DNA of 64,000 nucleotides from Bryoerythrophyllum caledonicum (taxonomy: Eukaryota > Streptophyta > Bryopsida > Pottiales > Pottiaceae), in assembly GCA_963971425.1 (NCBI GenBank), contig OZ020525.1, forward strand, positions 14,452,187 through 14,516,186, in the 5' to 3' direction. Below are positions 45,480 through 59,913 of this stretch, piece after piece. The notes under the pieces are model-generated. The model saw only the letters and a program-made list of their open reading frames with translations, did not search any database and had not been told where the DNA came from. The translations under genes and the position numbers were made by a program. Every line of letters begins with the position of its first letter. Within the stretch, counting starts at the first letter, position 1.

Positions 45480-45835
45480 TCGGAAGATAATGGATAAGAT
45501 ACCCCTTGTAACCAATGAGAACTCATAACCAACACAAATCAAATTAGGGTATATCCAACTCACTTCCATTCCATTACCACCTATTCAGCTCTAAGTGAAG
45601 GTTAGCGACTCGAAAGAATTCCTTACTTTTGGTCGGCACTGTTGGGGGTACCTATTAGGAGTCACCGGCTAAAAAAGGCAACACACTTTGAAAATTCATA
45701 ATTAATTTACATTTCATCAGAAAAGTATGAAATCACTTGGATTGAAACTGTAATTATATTGGCTATCACCAAAAATTAAATTGGGTAGAATTATTTCCCC
45801 CCTCCATACATGCACATTGCTTAACCCTTTAAGGC
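45480..45835 (+). repeat. MITE-like repeat A, copy 2
   Basis: Matches the 63-kb copy across its length: AACCAA.RAGAACTCATA-like start, GGGTATATCCAAC, TTCCATTCCATTACCACC, CTTACTTTTGGTCG, GAAATCACTTGG and CTATCACC. Terminal repeats are degraded. Confidence 0.75.
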
Positions 45836-46285
45836 CGATGAGCTTTTCTAGCCTGCAAGAATCTACGAGCGTTCTAAATCATGCAGAATAACATCTACAT
45901 CGCAAGGTACATTTCATCACAACCCCCATTCACGAAAATCATAGTCGCTCGCCTATGCTTGCATCAATTTTTGCAAAGATTGTCTCAGTAGATGCCCATC
46001 TTCCTCCACCTCTTTTTCATAGTTCAAGTCTTTCGCAGTTGCTATTGAGATTATGGAAAGAGGACCCGAAATGGGCCATACCTTGTCGGTTATGAACGGG
46101 TGAGGGAACGATGGGAATCATGAGAACAGAGAAGGGAGCGATGGGAACAGGAGAGGGAACAGTGCGAACGGCGGAGGGCAAGAGGCCGGAGGGAGACGAG
46201 AGGAGTCCCTTTGCATCTTGTTGCGTGCGACGCCTAAGCGCAGGCGCACCACCGCATAGCCACAGATCCATCGCCGCACGCCATC
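45836..46285 (+). other. Upstream region and 5' UTR of RPS23
   Basis: GAACGATGGGAA-like words repeat at about 46103-46165. No other gene seen. Confidence 0.45.
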
Positions 46286-47725
<1,440 letters not shown>

Positions 47726-48369
47726 GTGCCGTGACCAGAGCGGCATCTCACATTTTACACCTGTAATGTGGTCCCCGGCTACTCCTTGAAATGTTATTTA
47801 AGGTTGTTCACCGTCCATTCCCTGGCCTCGTCTTTCACAGCTTTGTCTCAGGTCCTGTATTGAATGCTTTCGGTCGCCTTTTTGATAATGGTTTTATTTG
47901 CATTGGCATAAGACACTTCAAATCAGAGGCCTGTGAAGCTCAGTTCTCACGCTTTAACTTTCAAGGCCTATGAGGCTCCGGGACGGTCGATTTTGGTGCT
48001 CTGGATGTTAGTAACGTTTCCAATGACTGTTGTCGTTGTGGTCTTCGGAATGCACTTTGGGCTCTATGACAGCTTTCCAACGTATCTCCTAATATCCAAT
48101 CGATGTAGGCATTGGTGAACTACAGTGATTTCCATGAAGTGGGGTTGTGATGAAATGTATTTGATGTGTAGATGATCTTATAATCTATTGTGTTTGTTGA
48201 TTCTCCCAGGCCTCGCTGGTCCAGTTAGGCATTAAAGTGTTTGTGACATCTGCTGCCTCTGCCATTTTCTTACATGCCTGCCTTTTCAAGTATGGTTGCG
48301 TCTGGGATTTACCCTCTGGTTTGCAAGAAACCACAATTTGTCTTGGAGAGCACAAATTTCATATCTAGA
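47726..48369. other. RPS23 3' region, no further gene
   Basis: No coding sequence recognised. Confidence 0.4.
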
Positions 48370-48545
48370 TTCTCAACATTGAAGTTCAGATTTGCACATA
48401 CATTGCAAGTACACTTTGCATTCTCCAGATCATGATTTGGATATATAGATCTGCTTCTGCTTGGATACGTAGGAATACATTGCCCAATAAGTAAAATACA
48501 CTCAACTACAATGAATACCTTCAGATACAATAGCACATACCATGT
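48370..48545 (-). repeat. Dispersed repeat C, copy 2 (minus)
   Basis: The reverse complement matches 20330-20520, including ATCCAAATCATGATCTG. Confidence 0.65.
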
Positions 48546-49317
48546 CATATTACATACTCATGGGAAATGATCTTGGATTAAAAGCTTGATTGAAATTTGT
48601 ATCCGAGAGAATTGTTATGTGATCGTTAAGTCACTCATTATATTCAAAAATTATGTTTTGATCCGTATAAGTATTGGAACGTCTTCATATAATATCAAGT
48701 AGGAAGGACTTGAAAAATCATCATAAATCTTCTACAAATGTTTTCACCACATGTTGTATGTCAACATGAAGCTATCAACATAGTGCACATAGGAACACAT
48801 ACCTTCCTTGACCATTTAAAAAAAAAACTCCTACATCCTATCTGCATTTACCATGTTAGATAACTGAAACAAACACTGCATTCCCACATTTCCTACTTTC
48901 ATATGTAAAAGCAACTCATAACATAGCCTTTCAGCAACCAATAAACATCCTCGTCATCTCAAATCCAATCAATAGTGACATTCATTTCCAACACTAGTTT
49001 AGAGTTGCATACTTTAAATATAGTCACCCAATATCACCCATAGTAACACACCCCTCTTATTATCTACAACCCTTCTCTTTCCTCACTCTTAACAACTATA
49101 AGATCAATGGAAGAACAAGGTAGTGAATCCTTATTGAGTATATAAGAACTTGGTGGTTAGAGCCCCATGTGAAATAGAAGAAAAGGTCATACAACACCAA
49201 GAATCTCATAGAAATTTATAGCTGGTTTTAATGAGAAACAAGGTCAAATCTTTTGATATCTTTACAAACAACTCTAAGGATGCGTGGGAAAAAAAATACC
49301 ACATTATTCTAAGATGC
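48546..49317. other. AT-rich intergenic DNA
   Basis: No supported feature. Confidence 0.4.
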
Positions 49318-49410
49318 TCCCATGTGAAGAAGAAGAAGAAGAACTCCGGTCTCCAAGGAAAGCCAGCCGGCATGAATAGAGTGTCTGTTCATTCCACCAC
49401 TAAATCAAAG
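49318..49410 (-). mobile_element. LINE 3' tail (minus strand)
   Basis: The reverse complement reads GTGGTGGAATGAACAGACAC, TCTATTCATGCCGGC and GGAGACCGGAGTTCTTC, then five TTC units. This is the same 3' end as the LINE at 19.8 kb. It lies about 300 bases upstream of the sirtuin start. Target duplications were not resolved. Confidence 0.85.
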
Positions 49411-49706
49411 TAGCAGAACACAAGAGGCTTGGCCCCCACACATGAGCAGCTGAGAGAAACTATTTTTCTCCCTCTCTCTCTCACTTCACCAATAGAGACG
49501 AAGAGAAGCTAGCTGTTGCAGCCTTCGTCTCTCTCTCCTTGTTTGTGTTTCTGGTGCGCAACCCTACCATCATCGTCGTCATCGTCATCAGCATCAGGTT
49601 GGTCTCTTCCTTGCATTCACATACTGATTTCTCATGTTGTGTGGTGTTGAGATGAATTGAGATGATGCGTTGTTTTTGCAGGTGATCGAGAAGCAGGTGC
49701 ACTGCT

Positions 49707-52700
49707 ATGTCGTCGCTTGGGTATGCCGAGAAGCTGTCATACCGGGCGGATGTGGGGACCGTGGGAATGCCTGAGCTTTTCGACTCCACCGACGATCTGC
49801 AATCCAAGGTAGCATGTTGTGATAGGATTCTCGCAGTTGTTGGTTACATGGTGGATGCATGTTTTTTTTTATCTGATGGGGATGTGGTTTGTGGGGATGT
49901 TGGAACACGGAGATCGAGGAGCTGGCGCATCTCATATCTGCGGTTGGTTCTCTGTTTTCCCTTCCCCTTTCCCTTTGGTTGTTGTGTATGCGGTGATGGT
50001 TAGCTTACGAGGATGTTTGCCATCATGCGCAGAGCCGGCATTTGGTGGTGTTCACGGGAGCCGGCATTTCGACTTCGTGCGGCATCCCCGACTTCCGGGG
50101 CCCGAAAGGCATCTGGACTTTGCAGGTTGTTCGCCGTCTCTCGTTTAGGGCACTTGCTCTTCTTCAGGTTTAGGGTGCTCTGTTTAGGGCAGAGGTGTTT
50201 GACGGAGTGGGTGCTCGCTTGTTCGCAGCATGAAGGAAAACCTATGCCGAAGATAGAGATGCCGTTCGACCAGGCTCGGCCAGGCATCACTCACATGGCA
50301 CTCTATGAGCTTCAGCAAGCTGGGATTCTCAAGTTTATCGTCAGCCAGGTAATTCATTCTCCCTTGGTGCATTGTTTTTGTTAATTTTTTTTATCAGGAC
50401 TCTTGTTAGTGACCGTCTTAATGGCTCTTGCTCCTTTTACATATTCGTGGGTGCTCTGTTCCTGACATGGTTTCTCTGTTTTTTCGGAGTAGAATATTGA
50501 TGGGCTGCATCTACGATCTGGGATTGTAAGGTCGCAACTGGCTGAGCTTCACGGTAACTGCTTTCGTGAAGTTTGTTCCTCCTGTGAAAAAGAGTGAGTC
50601 GTCTTCCATCAGACTCCCGTTAAGTGACGTTGATTGCAGTTGAAACTGCTTCATAGCACTGTTTCTCAAAGTGAACTTATGTGAGCCGGGATCATGAACT
50701 GTGTATGGTTTAGATGTGATATGCATCAGCATCGAGTTCTGTGGTCCGAGTGCTTCATATTAGTACATTAGAAGCGACTTCTAGATAGCATGAGGACCTT
50801 TTCATTTCCTCTATTCCGTTCTCTTCTACCATTATGAATTTCTGTCTGTGTTTGTTGAATCCCACTTCTATGCACGCATTTTTCGGTTGTGGTAACCTCT
50901 GCTTTGGAATGCTAGATATTTTCGAGACTTTGAGGTGGAAACTTTAGGTTGTAAACCTACTGGGCGCCGATGTACAGAACACAACTGCGGAGGGAAACTC
51001 GTTGATACTATCGTGGACTGGGAGGTATGCCAAATATCTACTAATGGGTGCTATTCTTCTTTGTTGTGGACCGATCACAGCGAAATGGGAGTGCTTTGTG
51101 ACATGTCTGGGTTCAAGAACTCTACATGGTGTAAGAGCTAACACTGATGCTTATTGTTTCTGTTAGGAAGCGTTGCCTCCTTCTGAGCTGAGGGCAGCGG
51201 AAAAGCACACGAAAAAGGCAGACTTGGTTTTGTGTCTGGGCACAAGGTATATATTACTTGGATACATATTGAGCATACATGGGCATGCTTTTTGGGGTAT
51301 ATTATTGTCTATTTCCCTGCCTGCGTCTAGTATCTCATTCTTGTTCTGGTCATTGAAGCTAAAGTCTAATATCCTAGATTACATTGGCTGTCTTGCATAT
51401 AAATTATATCTTATTTCTTTATGCCTTTGGCAGCTTGCAAATCACCCCTGCCTGCAATCTCCCTCTGAAAACTGTGCGAGCAGGTGGTAAAATGGTTATC
51501 GTCAATCTGCAGGTATTTTGAACTCGTCTTTGGCGACTTGGAGAATTTTATGTATCTTACACATGCTTTCATGTTAGCTAAATTTTTACTTATGTGCAGG
51601 CAACGCCAAAGGACAAGAGCGCACATCTGTTGATCCGGGGAAAGGTTGACGAGGTATGCTGTGCTTTCTACATAGTTGCGTACAACTTGTAAAGAGCTCA
51701 AAGCTCCTTTCTAATTTTCGTTGAAGTGGTGCTCCGTTAAAGAGGTGATTGCATCGATTACTTAATGCAGGTAATTTCAGGAGTAATGAGCCGCTTACAT
51801 CGAACGATTCCACCGTACGTGCACATCGACCGCATCCTTCTCAGCTATTACTACTACTGGACAAGTAAAAACTACCGAGCTTTCTTCATCCTCTGAGGAA
51901 GTTTCCTTTCAATATTACTGAGCTGTAGGCAATGATGGTTGAAACTTTTTACAGCAAACTCATTCATTTTGGTTGGCTTTTATGCTTAGAGAAGAGTCGT
52001 TCATTTTGCCCTTTGACCTATAGCTCTTTTTATTACGCTTTTCATGGAGTTGTAACTTCTGGTGCAGAGAAAAAAAGTGTGAAGTGGTACTTTCGTGTTT
52101 CAAGTATTCATGGACAGAAGCTGGCTTTACCCTTCCTCAAATTAATTGAGGTATATTTTAGGCTCTAGTTGCATTCACGTAGACCGTGCACTTGATTTCG
52201 GATGGGTGACGGCACTGAATCTGCCTTGTTCACGATTAGATGTTCAAGCACTGGCACTTGTCATGTTTAGGAGTAGAAACAACATAATCGTATGTGTTTT
52301 TATGCTGGAAAAGTGAGATAGTTTCCCATCAGAAACATTTGCACCGGACCTGATAACGTGGACTTGTAGGAAATTGCTTTCATCTGCCAGACCAAGTTGA
52401 TCATCTAATTACAAGAATGTGGTAAATGTAGGTATCCTTTCCAGGCAGACCAGAGACCAAGCCGGCCACATTCGTTAAACCTCCATGCCTCGTCCGCAGG
52501 TTCGTCATGTTTTGGGGCTGTGAAAATTTTCTACAAGCTTGCTTCTTATTCTGCTGTGTACTTCTAGAATCACCCACTTTCAAACCTTTGAACATCTTCA
52601 TGTCATCCAAACTCCACAGCTCCTCTACACGTGGGTTTTAGTAGACTAATATAAAGCTTCAACATGGGAGCAGGGAAACCATGCGTCTAACAGAATTGGA

Positions 52701-53666
52701 TGTTGCGATAAAATTGCACTTTGCGGACGGCTATATGTGTACCACCGGCGAGATTCTTCAGACGTTGTCGTTTCAGGTGTGTGACCACCAGTCATCTTAA
52801 CATCAGTTCTGACGTTTGTGAGAATTGTTTGTAAATCACCCGAAGGCTGAACTCAATAGCCCTGTTTTTCCATTTTGATGAATAAAAACCAGCTCCACCA
52901 ATAGTTCTCAATTGATCTAAACTCACCTCCAAGGCGGCTAATTTTCTTGGTAGCTCATACAAACTCTTTCTTCAATCGCAAAGGTGTCTAAGTCTACTTT
53001 GACTTGAGTTTTGAGAATACCAAGCTCTTTCATATTCAATTTGAATGAAATATCACCAAGCTCTTCTATGGATCAAATAAGTTTTTAGAAAGAATAAAGA
53101 GTAGTATCATAAATCAAAAGAAGGGATTTTCGAATTGAAACTTTAGGTGACTTTACAAATAATTAGTACATTATCACAGGCTTTAAGAGACAGGTTTGGA
53201 TCATAAGGCGGTCATGGCAGCGTATGATTCATCAACCTCAGAAGAACTCGTCTGATCTTGTTCGTGTGAGTACAAAATCTCGTGAAACTGAGGTATCGTT
53301 GTTGTTCTTTTTCTGCAGAAGGCGAAACTAGAGCAAAAGAATGCAGAGAAGGTGGACACAGTGGGAGCTCTTGTGAGCCTGAGATTACGCGCCGTGGAGG
53401 AAGGGGTGATCGGTCTGCCAACACTGATCAGCACGCAGCCTTTCCCGGACACCAGCAACGGCTCCATCACAGAATACGGCGTGGTGACAAAAGTGATCCA
53501 ACATGCGCCTGTGGTGCCAGCAGAGGCGCCCAAGGAAGAGCAGCAGCCCATCAAAGAAGAAGAGCAGCAGCCCATCAAGGAAGAGGAGGCGGCAATCACC
53601 ACCAAGCGAGAGGCACCGAGCAAACTTGCCCAGAAGAAAGCTACCAAACGGCGGCGCAGGACATGA
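49707..53666 (+). CDS. SRT1: SIRT6-like sirtuin deacetylase (plant SRT1 type)
   Basis: Nuclear NAD-dependent deacylase of class IV sirtuins. Exons: 49707-49808, 49913-49942, 50033-50125, 50229-50348, 50493-50593, 50916-51024, 51167-51246, 51434-51512, 51600-51653, 51771-51864, 52068-52150, 52432-52499, 52674-52776, 53319-53666; the sum is 488 codons (487 residues), close to Arabidopsis SRT1. NAD site: GAGIS at residues 53-57 and [10 protein letters not shown] at 63-72. [11 protein letters not shown] spans 115-125, with the catalytic His in ELHG (135). Zinc Cys are C143, C146, C168 and C173. The C-terminal tail is acidic with a duplicated QQPIKEEE and ends in a basic [10 protein letters not shown], a likely nuclear signal. 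The last intron (542 bases) is AT-rich. The 5' UTR appears to be spliced near 49595-49680. Confidence 0.96.
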
Positions 53667-54993
53667 GGTCGAAGTTGACAACAACCAAGCTGATCTTTCC
53701 GGCTTCATCACCATCACCATGAATTGGTACATGTCTTTGTTCTCATCATACGATCTCTTGCATTAAGTTGATTCTTGTCCCTAGCAACACAATTTTTGTG
53801 AGAAGCTGCTGCAGGCCAATGCGAGGGGTGCAAGTTCTCTTGGACCTCATTAGTGACAGGCTAAATGACAGCCCATGTTTATTACAGGCTCCCCTTTGGT
53901 GATGCACAACCACGATTGTACCATACAAGAAGTTTTGGATGAAAAAGCAGATGAAGTGAGCATCTGAGAAAATACTAGAGTGAGGATTGTCGCGGAGAAT
54001 GGTTGTGTGTATTGTGTTTGTACATAAACTCGTTGAGAAGTTTGCTAAATTGTCTCAATCAAAACTGGAACTTGATGTTTGGTATCACCTGTTGAGGTCA
54101 TGGTTCTGGATTTTGTTCTGTAGGGGTCAAAGAAGACACCTTGTCTTTGTACTTATTATGCTAATAGTCATTCATTCTAAACAGTTGTAAAGATTCAACT
54201 ATCCCCGTGAAGAACTCCGTGGTCTCTATAATCAAATCAAATTATATCTGACAACCTTTGAGAATGAAGAACAAATTTACAACAACCACTTTTCTTTTCT
54301 CCTTTGAACTAATCCCATCAAATTCTCTATTCAATCATTCCTCTTTTAAACGCGACCAAAACCCGACTCAGTGTGAACACAACCAGAACCTGCCCCCAGT
54401 GTGAACACGAGAGACGCGCCCCAGTGTGAACACGACAAAGGAACAGCAACTGACGACCGCACGATCACGCGATCCACGATACTGGTTAAAAGCCAACGGC
54501 ACTCTCGAGGCTCAACGGCTCTTGGAGTCACACCCGGGCGATACTGGTGCGATACCAGCGTGACACCCAGGTGATACCCTCTCAGATCCCTCAATACCCG
54601 CCCGAAACTCCAGATAGTCGTTGTGATGAAGTCGCTGCATGAGTCCGGCCCAAGTCGCGCGGCTCAAGACCTTGATGATCTTGTTGTGTCTGTGTCTCTT
54701 CTCCAAATCACATTTGTGTGCATGCATGCGTGAGCTTGAAGCTACAGGATTCGTCCGACATTCTCTGCTCTGAGGGCCACCAATCACTCTTGCTCCTCGG
54801 TGGGATTCCAATGCTTGGAGAACACGGATACATGTGATATGATTTAAGGAACTGTGGGGACTCTGGAGGGGTTTCTGGTTGTGGCTATGGTGGGAGAGGC
54901 GGTTTAGGGGATAGGCACGAGGCGAGTGTTTTTTTTTGGTCGGGCAAGCTGGGGACTGGGTGTGATATTTGTGCTCGGAGACAGAGAGAGAAG
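53667..54993. other. Intergenic between sirtuin and the next gene
   Basis: No gene. At 54369-54437 the words CAGTGTGAACACRA recur three times at about 30-35-bp spacing. Confidence 0.5.
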
Positions 54994-57900
54994 ATGTCGT
55001 TTGCAGGGGGTTCAGGCCACCGGTCGCCGTTCACTGAGCGGGCCAAGGCGACTAAATCGCACCTGTCGCCGAGGAGGAGCAGCGCTGCGAGCACTGCGAA
55101 TGCGCGCGGTCCGCAGCAGTCGTTGTTCATGAAAGAGCCGGCGTTTGGAGGAAAGGTCTCGCAGCTCGGCGACTCTTCCGGTAAAGGTACGCACGGCTGA
55201 ACTGCTTTGTGATCGTCGGTGAATTTGTCGTTTGGGGATTGATCGTTTGTGCGTGTTTCCAGTGAGTCACTCGCGAAATGGGCCGCTGTCGGACGTGATT
55301 AAGGAGCCCACTACGCCCACGCGCGCCTCCGAGGGCAGCATCGTGAAGGGCAACCGCCGCGATGAATTCTCCTCGTTCAACAACCGGAGGGTGGGGACGC
55401 CGGTGAAGACGCCGAGGACGGCGTTCGGGACGGTCACTCCGCGGAGCCCGAAGCGCCCGTACATGGGCTCGCCCAAGTACCAGAAGGTGCTCATGGAGCG
55501 TCCGGCGTTTTACAACTCCCCCGCTGCAGCAGGAGAGCCCTCGACGGACTCCGGAAAGAAGGCGGTTTCCATCTCGGAGCTTCAGAAGCGCCTCAAGCGG
55601 TTCCTCCAGGACGAGAACATCCCAGCTGCGCGGACGAACGCCTCTTCCGACAACCTCGACGAGGTGCCGTGTAACATCTCCCGCTCCCCGCGCGTTAACC
55701 CGCTGTTTCACCATGACGACACGGTGCTGCAAGTCGCCAAGGGTGGGGTGGCGTTCACCGCGGGAGTAGACTTCCCTGAGGAGGAACCTTGCACTCACAG
55801 CAAGGAGAACGACGCTGGGTTCCACATCGCATTCACAGCGGGAGAATCCTTCACTGTCGTTCCTGAAGCAACGCCGCTAGCTCCTCAATTAGAAGACGAG
55901 CCCAATGATGAACCCTCCGAGGCTCCGGAAACCGAGCGCGCTCTAGGTCCGGAGGATTTTCCAGTTCACTCCGAGACCGAGGATGGAAGCCAAGCTGAGG
56001 AGGCCTGCGATGAAGTTGTGGTACCCGCTGTCTGCGATGAGATTGTGCTACCCGCAGTCTGCGATGAAGTTGTGGTACCCGCAGTCGGCGATTCTGAGGA
56101 GATCCCCACTTCTGCCATAGTTGAGGTGCCAATTGAAGAAGCAGCTCTTGAGACTGTGGAAGAGAAAGTAGAGGAGGTTAATGTGGAAGCTGAGAAGGAG
56201 AGTGTCGGAGTGGCAATTGAGAGCAAAGTTGAGGCGAAGGCTGAGACTCAGTGCAGCGTTGAGGAGGAGGAAGTAGAGGAGTTTGAGATTTTCGAGTCGT
56301 GGTCTCAGAGGTTCCTGAAGTTTGTGGTTCTCGCGGTCATGGCGGCGTGTATGATGGGCTTCATGGTGCTTGCTTCTGGCAGCCAAGGCCTTCTCCCGAC
56401 GAGCATGGTGGCCGGTCCGTTCAGTGGTTCCTTAGTGACCCCATCAGTGATACCAGTTTCTGTGGGCTTCATGGGTCTGGGACGTGAGCATGAAGGGATT
56501 CCGTGTCTACCTTCGGTGCACTTGGGATTAAAGCTTCTCTCAACCCCGTCCAAGAACGATGCACCTCAGCAAGAGAGTGTCTCATCGTATCAGCCTATTG
56601 TTCATAATGTGATGGACTTGGATGAGCTCAAGACTGCAACTGACTACTACAAGGAGTTGCAAGGAAGGCTCTTCTCGGATGTGGCTGGCCTCACAAGCGA
56701 GAGCGCAGAGACGGATGGTGCCTCCCTCGAGCATGTATTGGAAACTGCTGCATTTGAGGAAGTCGCAGAAGATGTTTCAGCCTCTGGGTATTTTTCAGAG
56801 GTGGCTGCTATTGAAGAGACTATGTCATCTGAGGATGTTTCAGCCTTTGAGGATGCCGCAGAAGACGTTTCAGCCTCTGAGGGATTTGCAGAGGTGGCTG
56901 CCATTGAAGAGATTATGCCATCTGAGGACGTTGCAGAGTCTCAAGCAACTATGGAAGAGATCTCAGAGCTTGTCGTTGATGAGTCTGAAGCATCAGAGGA
57001 GAACCTAATTCTTGAGAGTCCTCAAATCATTCTGGACGCAGCTGCGGGTACTGAAACTGATGTGGAGATGCCAGCTGATGTGGAGTCAGATGTGTTGAAT
57101 GTTGAGAGTGATGCGGTGCCAACAAGCGAATATGTTCCGTCTGAAACAACGGTTAGAGACGATTCTTCCGTTTCGTTGTATTCTTCTTGTATTCTGATCC
57201 ATAGCGACAAGTCTCACATCCTTAGATTCTTACGCTCTCGGGAGCTTGCATTTGAGAGCAGTGAATGCTGCAACCGAAACTCAGTTTATTGGCCTCTGGT
57301 TTTGCAGGAGATTCTCTCATTCGATTCACAAGCGGCAGAGGCTACTCCATCCATGGAGGAACCCTCGATTGAAGAGCCTACCACTGAGCCTATCTCAGAC
57401 GATGTAGTGGTTCTGCCGACCTTGCCATCCATTACAGGAGAAATTGCCACAGAGGATCACACCGTTGGATCCTCAGTCGAGGATCTTGTCGAGGAACACC
57501 TCATCGAGGAGCCTCAATCAGAAGGTGCAGTTTCGATTGAAGAACCTCTGTCTGAGGCCACCTGCCTCTTACCAGCGAGTGAAGTGGCTGTCCCTGAGGA
57601 ACCAATTCTCGAGGATCTAGGGGCAGAAGGATCCCTTCCTGTGGCGACCATCGGCCTAGTCGTCGTGACATTGGCCTCGGCAGTGGCCCTCATGATGAGC
57701 ATGCGCAAGAGCCCCGCAGTTGCAGCGCCTGTGAACCTCTTCCCCGGCACAGCTGATACCCTCAAGAACATGGGCTCTCCAGTTGCCTGGCCGTCCTCGC
57801 GCTCAGTCTTCGACTCTCACGTCCCAGACAGGGACGAGCTGGACGCGATCACGTCCCCTCTCAAGGGCATCAGGGCACCGAAGAGGTATGGCATGGACGG

Positions 57901-58440
57901 CAGCTTCTACGGCTTGGCTGAGCCCGCCCTGAGCGCTCCAGGTGTGTTCAAGGCTCCATCCGCGAGGGTGGTTGTGCAGAAGCCGGCCACGACATGGCAC
58001 CCGGCCATGAACGGGGGCAGCACGATCTCTGGCAGCTCGTACCGCCAGACCGCGTCGTACATCCCCTCCATCCCCTCTCAGTCTGGTATCTCCAGCTCTA
58101 CGCGGGGCGCTAGCGATACCGACTCTATCTGTGAGAGCGCTCTCACGATGGGCGCTGAAGAATGGGAGCATCTGGGCAGCTTCACTACGACCGAACTCGT
58201 CTCTGTGGTGACCGAGGTAAGCCTGCACACTTTGAGGGTTAACTTGCCCATACTCCAGGTGACTCTACAAGCGACTTAATAAGATGAAAACATCCATCTC
58301 CTCTCTTTCATTCACTCATGAGATTATGTTGGAATGTGCAGGGTGGTGAACAGAGCAAGGTGCGCACACCAGTTCGGAGATCACAGAGGATCCGGAACAG
58401 GGTGTCCCCGCTTCCAGAAAGGTTTAATGATTTCTACTAG
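54994..58440 (+). CDS. Acidic protein with two membrane spans, unknown function
   Basis: Exons: 54994-55186 (55180 possible), 55263-58216, 58342-58440, giving 1081 residues. The N-terminal 200 residues are basic and Ser/Pro-rich, with many TP and SP sites. Then come acidic repeats: CDEVVVPAV about three times (56008-56090) and an approximately 37-residue unit rich in AEDVSASE and EVAAIEE (56757-56940). Hydrophobic spans are FVVLAVMAACMMGFMVLAS (about residue 414-436) and VATIGLVVVTLASAVALMM (about 857-879). The C-terminus is basic (TPVRRSQRIRNRVSP). A stretch at 57152-57307 begins GT, ends AG, is 156 bases long, lacks stops and has odd composition, so it may be an in-phase intron. Basic ends around membrane spans suggest an organelle or nuclear membrane, but that is inference. 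Confidence 0.85.
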
Positions 58441-59913
58441 ATTGTTTGAGTTCCGGTCTTGGTCCAGTCCAGGGATTCGATGACGCCTTAATCATCTGAT
58501 TCCTAAAGGAAATCATACGAAGCTGCAAAGCTAAATTAGTGAAGTTTACGTAGTCAGTCCTTTGATCGAAGGCCTGGGGTAGAGCAGTTGCCAGAGGATG
58601 ACTATTGGTATACTTCATACCAAAGCAGATGTGGTGGTTTTTGCTAACAATCACTTGGCACAGTACTAAAGCGAGCTGACAGTTCTTCAGTCGTCAAATT
58701 TTCTGTACAGTACTGTAGAGACAGGAGGAGTTTTTTCACACAGAATTTTGTGCGTGAGCTCAGTCTTTGAGCGGACGTTGTAATTTATTTGGGCTCTTCC
58801 AGGGGCTATGGTCAACTTCCCTTTTTCATAAATGCAGCTTACCTGTCTGCCATATGGATTTCCTTTCTCGTCTACGATTTCGATCTACGATTTGAGAGGA
58901 TAATTCGGATGATTAGCTCTCTCAAATCTTGCTTACCGTGGTTGCAAATTGTGACTCACAGCTCTGGTTTGTTGATTGATTCATTTACACATGTTAGTTT
59001 AAGATTTTTTTGCAGTTTCCTTTCCTTCCCGCGATTATAATCGTGAGTCACACAACAAGTTCCTGTCTATTTTTTCAATGTCAGAGATATAATTCGAAGT
59101 AAACACAGAATGCCGCGACATCCTCTGCTCGATGAGTCAATTACCAGACCTGAACTAGAAGCTGTGGAGTAGCGGTGGCCGCGACAAAATGAGCTTCAAT
59201 TCTGGATCTCCCTTGACGATGTGCTGCATATTTTCAAGAGCTGTGCTCACGTGAAGGCTGAAGAACGACAGTGCGGTTGTCTCACCTGGTATGGCGACTT
59301 TGCTTCGACTGTTACACCGCTTCCATATAGAGAATAATCCCAGTTGCTACACCCGCAACTGTCCGAAAGCGCATTTCCATTGTTGTAAACACGTCAGTAA
59401 GGGAAAGGGTTGTGTGCACGGAAAATTACGGGGTTTGAGCTTCAATGCTTTTCAACGCCAGTTTCAACATATACAATCCTCCATGATTTTTTAGCTCAAC
59501 AATGAGCAAGTTTATAACTTCCGTCATCAGGTTAGCAAGGCAACAAGTCACAAATGCAAATATTAAACAACCGAGATATTAGCGCGCATTTATTTGAAAC
59601 TCTGCGCACTTCTCCACAAACTTTCTACAACCAATCTTTCCACTCATCCAGTACAGTAATAGGCGGATACAACCTTGGGATAGTCCCCAGATTTATTTAG
59701 TTCCAACGGCTGTGAACTGAGACCTTGAAAAATCTATGTAGGACGGTAGTCCAACACACCAATCCGGTTCAGTGCGGTATATTAAAGCACATTTTTTATC
59801 ACGTGCCGAGCATCTCTGTGCTCCTGGCAGTTGGATTAAACTACCCGGGTTCAAGTTCTTCATGTATTGTGAAGTTTAAGATTACGTCATTGAATATGGA
59901 TAAACATTCAAAC
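58441..59913. other. Intergenic region between convergent genes
   Basis: The 3' ends of the genes at 54994-58440 (plus) and 59914-63222 (minus) face each other here. I see no further gene. Confidence 0.5.

Noticed and set aside
55127..55825. 232-codon minus-strand ORF
   Set aside because: Antisense to the long plus-strand exon of the membrane protein; no splice or homology support.
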